A stretch of 64,000 bases of DNA from Wyeomyia smithii. Its lineage: Eukaryota; Arthropoda; Insecta; Diptera; Culicidae. Positions 56,752 through 64,000 of this stretch are shown piece after piece. The position numbers and the translations under genes were made by a program. Position 1 is the stretch's first letter, and every line of letters begins with the position of its first letter. Below the pieces are notes generated by a model, which saw only the letters and a list, made by a program, of their open reading frames with translations, was not told the origin of the DNA and ran no database searches. The stretch covers positions 242,890,089 to 242,954,088 of the forward strand of contig NC_073695.1 in NCBI RefSeq assembly GCF_029784165.1, written 5' to 3'.

Positions 56752-57197
56752 AAGGGCTATTCCCACTGCTTCCGTTCCGGAGCCGGGCCGGGACCGGGCC
56801 GTGGCTGTTCCGCGTGTCGTCCGTGCTCGTTTGAGATTGATTGCATGCGTTCTTATGAACGCATTCACACCGACGCGCCGTGCCCAGACCGGGGCAGCGT
56901 TGAGTTGCCGTTGTGCTGCCGCAGTGCGAGAGAAAAACTATCGTTGCCGACGATACTTTTTGTTGGCCGGAGAGTGCACGGAAGGCACTCGGGTGGATGC
57001 GTGTATGTTGTAGTGACATATTTCGCGCGGAGTGAGCTGCGGTATGAAAATAAGAGAAAGACGTTCTTTCACATACACACATCAACATTTCTCAGCCAGA
57101 GCGCAGCGCAGGCACGGTTCAAGCACGGCGCAGTGTGAATGCATGAAAAGTCCCGGACGAGCCCGGTCCTGGAACGGAAGCAGTGGGAATAGCCCTT
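56752..57197. mobile_element. GC-rich MITE, 446 bp
   Basis: The ends are AAGGGCTATTCCCACTGCTT and its inverted match, with 27 bp identical. Inner arms are GC-rich (GACCGGGC, GCGCCGTGC) and also partly palindromic. The composition contrasts strongly with its flanks. Flanking bases (TTAA-like on the left, TTTA on the right) do not give a clear duplication. Long open frames inside are due to the GC content only. Confidence 0.75.
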
Positions 57198-57979
57198 TAT
57201 GCTTTCAAAGGACAATGCAACAAACTGCTGTAGCAGACGCAGCGCGAATTTCATCGCAATTCGATTTTTATGCGATTGTTATTCAGGATTCAAACTCAAA
57301 TCTAACTCAAGTGTTATGCACTGTTAGTAGAGTTTACGTGCAAACCGAAAAAAAATGTGCAAGCAAGTTTTAAAACTCACTTGGATACGAGTGCAAAGTC
57401 ACACTGCCTACTCTGGCTTCAACTGCTGCTGAGCTCGACTCATTCGAGGTGGATTGTCCCGAGAAAACAAATGCTAATCCCGTAGTTCCACCGCAGCATC
57501 GATAATAGAGCAAAAAAAACTTGGGAAAACACCAGGAAAGAGAACATTCCGAATTAAGATGCATCGTTCTTCGGTAGTTTGCTTCCGCGAAGAAGATGAA
57601 ATTTCGCATGAAGATTTAAATATGTATTAGTAACCGAGATGGTTTATAAGCAGGGTGATGATGCTTCAGCCTCCAACTTATCAAAGCGCAACCAGTACAG
57701 CGCTTCTAATGACCATTTACTTTACTCCAACAACACTCCCGCTACAACCATCACTCTTGTCAACACGAGCCGATATTCACTTTCCCAGTATCCCAGAATG
57801 GATTTCTATAAGAACCTGAAAAGTTTCTCTAGTAATGTGTCATGTCCTTTTGTGTTTAATATCACGTTGTGTAATATACAAACAACTTTTACAACATCAG
57901 CCTCAGCCCTAGGCGTTGCCTCTGTTGGTTTCCATAAGATCCTCCACTTCGCAGACATGATTCATGACATGAATTAAGC
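57198..57979. other. No gene seen
   Basis: Open frames at 57032-57373, 57370-57609 and 57639-57977 have no recognisable domain. Confidence 0.35.
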
Positions 57980-58155
57980 TTATTAGCCTTTGTTGACCAA
58001 TCTCCTGGGATCGAACATCGATATTTCCCCCCTTTTGGTGGGGTTCAGAACCGCCTTTAATCGCTTCTACTTCTCTAGTTCTCTATTCCTAGCATTTATA
58101 GCATCAAGGGTATACCGCGATTACTCGCTTTCTAGAAATATGTATTAAGAAACAA
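57980..58155 (+). repeat. Partial repeat shared with copy A of family A/B
   Basis: It opens TTTGTTGACCAATCTCCTGG and has TCCTAGCATTT and ATTACTCGCTTTCT, in the same order as 7503-7690. Identity is moderate. It may mark a third, fragmentary copy. Confidence 0.6.
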
Positions 58156-58159
58156 ATTC

Positions 58160-59640
58160 AAAAATAATGCCGTGTGTACAATCCCACCACAATTATGGGT
58201 AAGCTATATGTCGTCTGTAAAGCCGACGATCACAACTTCTACAGGAAACTTGAGTTTCAACACCCCGTCGTAGATGACACTTCACAACACCGGTCCCTGG
58301 ATAGAACCGTGCGGAACTCCTGCGGTAATTTGGACGCACTTCTGACCCCTCCTGCGTGTTGTAAACAAGTACTCGGTTTTGGAAGTAATTTTCCAGAATC
58401 TTGTACAGCGAAACTGGTACTTGGATGCTCCTGAGCGCAAGTGCTATAGAGTCCCAACTGGCGCAATTGAACGCAAGCGTGACGATTGCGCAATAGCGTA
58501 TGTCCCTTCTCTTGCGCTGGAGTGCTACCTCCGCCGTCTAGGCGTGGACCTTACACCTTCCGTGTACCTCACCAGTCTGTTGAGGATAATCCTCTCAAGC
58601 ACTTTGTCCGCAGTGTCTAGCAAGCAGATAGGCCTGTATGCCGATGGGACCCCTGGCAGTTTACCAGCTTTCGGCAGTAAGACTAAACTCTGCTGCTTCC
58701 ACTTGAGCTGCGTAGCCACTAGGTTACAGAGTCCGCTTTGTAAAGCGAATGTTCGTGGGTTCGAATCTTAGTAGAATCAGGCAATTCGATGCCAGAAAAG
58801 GACTTGAGCATGGGATAGTTCTCAGGCACCCCACGCTGAATTCTATAATACCTTTTCGTGACTTCCTCTTGACAAAAAAAAAAGTCTTTCTCATCAATAA
58901 AAGTGGCTAGAAGGACGCAAGACGAAACTTCTGCAGGGAATTATAATTGGTAATATTTGGTAGAAGGGAGGAGGCTCGGTATAGTAGTATCGGCGTGTGA
59001 AGTGAAGGGTGAGATCACATTACACACGAGCATGGATGAAACAATAATAATAAGCATGCCACTTGTCAATAGCGGTATTGCTTAAAATAGAAGTGCGAGA
59101 TGCAGCAGACATCCGGATTTATCTCACTATAGATCAACGATTCTGGTCGCAGTAAGGAAGTCCATACATGGAAAAAAGCACCTCTGCATGACTGCCCGAA
59201 ACAGCCCGGGGGCCGTTTTAATCGTCAGCCTGATTACCAGGTTAGGAATTCCATCCGGCCCCAGTGCCTCGCTTGCCTTTAGGGAGTTGGCGATCACGAT
59301 GAGTTCCTCATTCGTAACCCTAACCTCTCTCTCGATCTCGACACGGCTGTCGTCGCTCACGGATTGGATGTTCGGCAGGTTGGCCGACCATCTCTGGTCT
59401 GTGTCTGAGAAACTGGAACGTCGGACGTAAGACTCGTCTGTCTGAGGCCAAGAACTAGGCGTGGAAAAAAGTCACCCGATGATACGCTCCAGCGACGCTG
59501 GTGATCGCTCTGCAGGCGCCAGCGCGCCTTCGATCTTGGCCATTACGATCCTATAGGCGTTACCCCACAGGTTCGTATTGGCCTGCCTTAATCGCACTCT
59601 TTAGCGCCGATCTTGCAGAACCGAATACTGCGCGGTGCTC
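58160..59640 (-). pseudogene. R1-clade ORF2 (reverse transcriptase part), broken
   Basis: From 59640 the minus strand reads RSALKSAIKAGQ, NAYRIVMAKIEGA, LERIIG-stop-LF, then SLKASEALGPDGIPNLVIRL and APGLFRAVMQRC at about 59180. The SINE-like repeat interrupts here. After it come LKWKQQSLVLLPKAGK, SAYRPICLLDTADKVLERII, a broken motif A region (FNCASWDSIALAL, near 58460), LYKILENYFQNRVLVYNTQE and GFTDDI with a stop right after (about 58190-58210), the catalytic box with Ala replaced by Thr. The endonuclease domain expected before this region is absent. Confidence 0.8.
58706..59178 (+). repeat. SINE-like repeat family 2, copy 2 (inside the R1 RT)
   Basis: The tRNA-like head has box A (TAGCCACTAGGTTAC, 58713-58727) and box B (GTGGGTTCGAATCTTAG, near 58753-58769). 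The body parallels 47630-48060, and the end is GGAAGTCCATACATGGAAAA. R1 RT blocks lie on both sides in the right order. A target-site duplication could not be read with confidence. Confidence 0.75.
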
Positions 59641-60549
59641 AATCCTCTGTTCGCGCACGCGGCATGCTTCGTCTTGCACGAAGGTACGCACTGCAGAGTA
59701 GGTGGCCGGTGGCGCACTTCTCTTTGAGGGATTGTTCAACGTCGCACCCCTCGGTGATTTCATCAAGGTTTTTAAGCTGAAGAATCACGTACGTACGAGA
59801 TCGACGGATGGTCCGCACATCCACCCCTAAATCCTCGAGCTGGGTTTGACTCCTCATTTTCTTCAAGACTTCTGAGTACTTAGACCCGTCAGTCTTGAGT
59901 TTGAGCGCGTTCCCCCTGCTCCTCGCCTTTTTGACATTTGGCAGACGTTTTGTCACCGCTCCGTCCTGGCACTTTTTACCCTCCTTACGTCCTTTTTGGG
60001 TTTCCCGCAATCTCCGCTCCTGTCGATGTTCCGGCCTTTAAGCCTGTTGGTGTGCTAGCTCGCGAGGCTAGCTTCACCAACCGCTTCTTCATGTTATCAG
60101 GAGTCGCTTCCCCCGGGGACTGCCTCGTTCGCTTACCGATTTGCTCCGTAGAGCTGATCGCGGCGAATAATGGCATGAGTCTGAACCTGCTTAAATTCAG
60201 TTGCCCCCCTAGTCCTAGCCCCCTTTTCGGAGGCTTCAATCGAAGCCACAAATTCGGAGTTTTGAGCTTCGTCGATGGTAGCCGGAAGCAGGAGAAGCCC
60301 CTGCTTCAGATCCCTGGACATATTGCTCCTATTCGCCGCGAACTCGATGATAGCATCAAGCTGTTCGGAAAGCGCTGTCACCCTAGGCCGTTTAATCCTG
60401 CTCTTTTCGATGGCCTTGACTAGCAAGAGGCCATCGACCATTCTAACCGGTGTGGAAACTGGCGTGTTAGCCTTTCCACCACCGGGTTTCGCTGCATCCG
60501 CCTCCGCCTTTTTCTGCGGAGAGCGCTGGATTTGGTAGCCCCTCCACAC
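59640..60549 (-). pseudogene. R1-clade ORF1 remnant
   Basis: Frames at 60549-60133, 60251-59985 and 60010-59639 succeed one another by frameshift. The first has SPQKKAEADAAKPGG and LDAIIEFAANRSNMSRDLKQ. The last has a segment typical of R1-clade ORF1 proteins: LKTDGSKYSEVLKKM, LGVDVRTIRRSRTYVILQLK. CCHC knuckles that normally follow are missing, and sequence passes almost at once into ORF2 linker-type sequence, so the ORF1 C-terminus was lost with the endonuclease. The start codon is uncertain. Confidence 0.7.
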
Positions 60550-60917
60550 TCGTCACTTGTTTATTATTTCTATTCAGTTTTGTTCATTGGTTCCCCCTTC
60601 CAGCCACTATCCTTGTTCGTAATGGAGTAGTCGCCTATGTGATCCCTTAGTGGGCTATGCCGGAGTAGTGAGGTCATGGCTAGACCGCCTTATGAGCAAC
60701 TATGTCGCCCCCGACCGGCGTAATTCAGAGGGGAATCTGGTCCTAAGACCAACTTCCACCATCTGATTCTTCTCCTGCCTGATTCTCACCAGGAAATGGA
60801 CGCGGAACGTACTGGAAGGCCTACCAGGTTTTACGGGACGGAGACCCCTGCCCCGGTTTTTATCTCGCCGTTTCAAGCCGTTGTCACACGACCTTACTAA
60901 GGGAGCTTGGCGAAGGT
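60550..60917 (-). other. Probable 5' UTR of the R1-clade element
   Basis: A GC-richer non-coding stretch just upstream of ORF1 on the minus strand with no stop-free frame of note. The assignment is by position. Confidence 0.35.
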
Positions 60918-60937
60918 GCCAACCCAGAATTCTGGTA

Positions 60938-61384
60938 CTTACTTTACTTTTAAGGCGACAGACCGATTATCGATCCAGTGCCGAATCCAGAATACGTCGC
61001 CATGTCCCTCGGTCTTGGGCTGCTACCCTCCAATCGCCCCTAACACCTATTTCGCGTGCATCCTCGTCGACAGCACACATCCAACGAGTGCGGGGTCTAC
61101 CTCGAAGTCGACGACCTCTATCGGGATTCCTGCTAAATATAGCCTTCACATGACGCTCATCCGGCATTCTCGCTACATGCCCAGCCCACTAAAGCCTGTC
61201 GTGTTTTATCCGCTTGACTATATCCGCCGATTTGTATGCCTGGTACACTTCATGGTTCATGCGTCTGCGCCAAACACCATTTTCTAGTTTACCGCCAAGG
61301 ATTGAACGCAAAATCCTACGCTCAAAAACACCAAGAGCTCGCCGATCAGCCTCTTTCAGCGTCCATGATTCATAGCCGTAGAGA
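60938..61384 (-). mobile_element. 5'-truncated RTE copy with 20 bp target-site duplication
   Basis: The minus strand encodes the RTE C-terminus: YESWTLKEADRRALGVFERR, LRSILGGKLENGVWRRRMNH, HARMPDERH-type block with MPDERHVKAIFSR, and RGRPRTRWMCAVDEDA, ending LDR-stop at 60967. A 29 nt 3' UTR ends in an AAGTAAAGTAAGTA tail. The duplication GCCAACCCAGAATTCTGGTA is exact at 60918-60937 and 61385-61404. It belongs to the same family as 19887-23224 but is a separate insertion. One frameshift lies near 61180. Confidence 0.92.
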
Positions 61385-61404
61385 GCCAACCCAGAATTCT
61401 GGTA

Positions 61405-62333
61405 TGAAAACGAAATCCGACTCATAAAAAGTTTCGACCAGTTGTCATAATTGGAAATTTACTGGAATCGGCCCCAATGGGTGGGTTAGTACATTTTGGA
61501 TCTGTTCGAATCGCATACGGGAAACCTTTTCAAGAATCCTCAAAAATCCAAACGAATAGTGAGAGGAATCGTTTCTGCGATACAGACAGAATCTGTTCGA
61601 ATCGCTTATGGAAAACCTCAAAAATCCAAATTTAGGAATCTCAGCGACTCGGCGACAGAATCGTGAGAGGAATTGTCTTTGCGAACCGGACAGAATATTT
61701 TTACGCGGTTTTAGGAGGATATTTTTTACGCGGTATTTTGAATGAACGCGTATTCTAGTCGCATTTTCGAATCAACCATGCTTCTTACGCGGGATTTCCA
61801 ATTACCGCTGTTTTTCAACGCAGATTTGATTTCCGCGTATATAACGTGATTTTTTTACGAGGTACGTATTCCCAGCGTAAAAACTGAGTGTATAGCATAA
61901 GACTGAGAAAAACGTGTCGTAATGTGTCTATCTCTTTTCCAGATGAAATTGAAGAATCTAACCAACATCATAAAGAATGTTATACTCATCACGAGAGACG
62001 ATAAACTTACTCCCGTTTTGGATCAAATTGCGTTTTTGAGAAAGTTAGTTATATCTTTCTCAGAGTGTTCTACTTCCTAATATAACCCTGTAACTTGGTA
62101 ATTCTACTTTAGAAGTATACAGAACCTATGTCTTGAATTGATATTGACCAAACAATCGAGTAACTGATGGTTAACATATGAAAATTTATCTCTTAAAAAG
62201 ATTCTTTTTCAGCACTTAGGCACTTATGACGGTTTTAAGTAATAACCGAAATATGTATCCGCGGACGATTTCAGCGGTATTCGATTTTTGTATGATCAAA
62301 TATATATAGGTATCACCGAAGTAAACTGTACAT
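61405..62333. other. No gene seen; tandem duplication and ACGCGG-type repeat
   Basis: 61500-61690 holds two diverged copies of a roughly 100 bp unit (CTGTTCGAATCGC, CTCAAAAATCCAAA, GAGAGGAAT). 61695-61885 has TTTTTACGCGGT and GCGTAAAAA motifs resembling 37185-37275. Confidence 0.45.
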
Positions 62334-62335
62334 TA

Positions 62336-63843
62336 GGGTGTACCAAAAAAATCGATGTTGAAAAGGTCAAGGTGCTCAGCCCTAAACTGAAAGATAACGT
62401 TATTTATAGCATTTTTGTAGAACATTTCGACTTTCTGAAAAATCGTTTGCAGGTTGCCCAAACGTGATTTATGAAAAAATGACTTTTTTAAGCTACAAAC
62501 CCACTTTTTTGCACTTTTTGCAATTCTGTTCAATTCCTACATTTTTTCGTACATTTTTTTATTTTTGTGGCGTTGTTTTTGAATTTTGCCTGGTTTGGTT
62601 CAGCATTGTTTTCAGTTTTTTGACTCCCAGAGCCCATTAAACATCACAAAAAATTAATTATTCTAATAATTTTTAGATAAAACCCTTCAAAACACAAATA
62701 AAAAACATTTCGAGCAAGAACTGAAATTTTAATTGCAAAGCGGGATTTACCACGAAAATTTATATGAAAAAAGATACTTGATATTTTATCGGGGAGCTGA
62801 GATATTGGCATTTTTCTATGTGATGGAAAACTATGCATTTTGACAAATATGTTAAATAACTGTTTTATTTTGGGAGATAAAAAATGACAATGTGTAGAAA
62901 ACAAATGCATTACTGGATACCTGATAACTTAGTAGAAGATTTCCAAATTTGAAAAAATCTGCGAAAAAAGTAAGAACGAAAATTATGATTTTTCGTGCCT
63001 TCTAATAGAAAACTCAATGTTGCTCGTAATATGTAAGAGATAGAAACATGATGTCTTCGGTAAAATTTCTTGTTTTAGGATAACCTAAAACTTTGTCGAA
63101 AAAACCTTGCGTCTATCTTATTCTGATTTAAAAGTAAATTTTTTATCTCACTAATTGGTGGATTGATCACCCTTCTTTCTACATTGAAAGATGCATTTTT
63201 GAATATCCTGAAACTTCTTCGAACATACCTTATGGCTATAATCAACATTTGAATCATTATTTAGGAAATTATACGCACAAACGGCAAAATAAAACACTGT
63301 GCAATGGAGATATTGAGTTTTAGCGGCATTTTTGACAAAATGCATGGTTTTCCATCACATGTAAAAACGCCGATATCTCAGCCCCCGATAAGATATCAAG
63401 GATCATTTTTCATGTATATTTTCGTCTTGAATTCCGCTTAGCAGTAAAAGTTCAGTTCTTGATCAAAAAATTTTTTATATGTGTTTTGAAGGGTTTTATC
63501 TGAAATTTATAAGGAAAATTCACCTTTTTGTGATGTTCAGTGGGCTCTGTGAGTCAAATAATTGAATGCGATGCTGAACCAAACCATGCAAACTATTCAA
63601 AAACAACCCCACAAAAATAAAAAAATATATGGAAAAATTTAGGAATCGAACAGATTTGAAAAAAGTACAAGAGTGGTTTTGTAGCTTGAAAAAGTCATTT
63701 TTTCATAAATCACATTTGGGCAACCTGAAAACGACCTTTTAGAAAGTCGAAATGTTCTACAAAAAATGCTATAAATAACATTATGTTTCAATTTAGGGCT
63801 GAGTACCTTGACTTTTTCAACATCGATTTTTTTCGGGACAGCC
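62336..63843. mobile_element. Foldback element with about 510 bp inverted arms
   Basis: The 1508 bp unit is flanked by TA (62334-62335 and 63844-63845). The left end is GGGTGTACCAAAAAAATCGA and the right end is its inverted relative. The arms (about 62336-62860 and 63335-63843) pair through many blocks, including AAGGTGCTCAGCCC, GGTTGCCCAAACGTGATT, AAAACCCTTCAAAACACA and TTTTCCATCACAT. The centre of about 470 bp pairs poorly and encodes nothing recognisable. The TA site and GGG ends suggest a mariner-type or foldback MITE. Confidence 0.85.
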
Positions 63844-63845
63844 TA

Positions 63846-64000
63846 CCGTACATGGACCTTGCGTCCCTCTAGCATCAAGCCGAAATTGTTTCAACCTATT
63901 AGAATGCGAACAAACTTTTTCGAATATGCGAACAGAATTACAAATTTGAACAACTGACTGTAACGAGGACAGACTATTCGACATATATACATATAACTCA
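63846..64000. other. Right-edge sequence, nothing recognised
   Basis: This is a short unassigned stretch at the window edge. Confidence 0.3.

Larger units (their letters stand above)
58160..60549 (-). mobile_element. R1-clade non-LTR retrotransposon remnant, endonuclease deleted
   Basis: Read right to left, ORF1 (60549-59640) is followed directly by the RT-proximal part of ORF2 (59640-59180), a SINE-like insertion (about 58706-59178) and the RT core (58705-58160). The RT blocks CLLDTADKVLERIILNRL and APGLFRAVMQRC and the GFTDDI active site fit R1-clade elements. Non-rDNA R1-clade families are known in mosquitoes. The 5' UTR may extend to 60917. The 3' end is lost at about 58160. Confidence 0.8.

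Noticed and set aside
56734..57138. A 134-residue Cys/Arg-rich protein
   Set aside because: Lies within a GC-rich palindromic MITE and is open in several frames; no domain.

Overview
The window reads as intergenic or intronic DNA from a culicine mosquito, most likely Aedes. The base composition is AT-rich insect DNA. It holds a Jockey-clade element of the Juan type, a tRNA-derived SINE that looks like Feilai, mosquito-style I, CR1, RTE and R1 non-LTR elements, and many MITEs. I found no intact host protein gene, no rRNA, no functional tRNA and no CRISPR. Almost every long open frame belongs to a broken retrotransposon. The species call is inference from element types.

Layout. 1-0.76 kb: an I-clade ORF2 fragment running off the left edge. 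1.24-1.57 kb: a MITE. 1.6-5.3 kb: apparently unique DNA. 5.35-18.6 kb: a minus-strand CR1-clade element with a PHD-finger ORF1, split by two later insertions. One is a non-coding repeat (5523-8798, 'family A/B') in its 3' UTR. The other is a nearly complete plus-strand I-clade element (10879-16760) in its ORF2. 18.6-19.1 kb: two tRNA-SINE copies in inverted orientation. 19.9-23.2 kb: a plus-strand RTE-clade element. 24.5-31.4 kb: an old minus-strand non-LTR element carrying a nearly full-length Juan-type Jockey element (24808-29300), a palindromic MITE and a decayed Helitron helicase fragment. 31.4-42.2 kb: few genes of any kind, with a hairpin repeat, a SINE head, a TTAA MITE and a GC-richer 1.2 kb block that could be a host promoter or 5' UTR. 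42.2-44.8 kb: a 5'-truncated non-LTR element. 45.7-46.7 kb: a TIR element flanked by TTGA inside an old I-clade ORF1 fragment. 47.6-49.7 kb: a SINE-like repeat and another non-LTR remnant. 50.4 kb: a complete SINE with target-site duplications. 52.2-54.8 kb: a pogo/mariner-like element carrying the second family A/B copy. 56.1 kb: a MADF-domain pseudogene. 56.75-57.2 kb: a GC-rich MITE. 58.2-60.9 kb: a minus-strand R1-clade element lacking its endonuclease and split by a SINE-like repeat. 60.9-61.4 kb: a 5'-truncated RTE copy. 62.3-63.8 kb: a 1.5 kb foldback element.

The genes do not form a pathway. What they record is an insertion history. In several places removing an insertion and one target-site copy makes a broken reading frame continuous again, which orders the events: CR1 before I and family A/B; the old non-LTR before Juan and probably before the Helitron; Juan before a 92 bp micro-insertion; pogo-like before family A/B. 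I did not find a convincing new biological system. The best leads are family A/B, with its unusually long direct flanking repeats; the TTGA-flanked element with a small decayed ORF; the pogo-like element with about ten internal copies of its terminal motif; and the 1.5 kb foldback.
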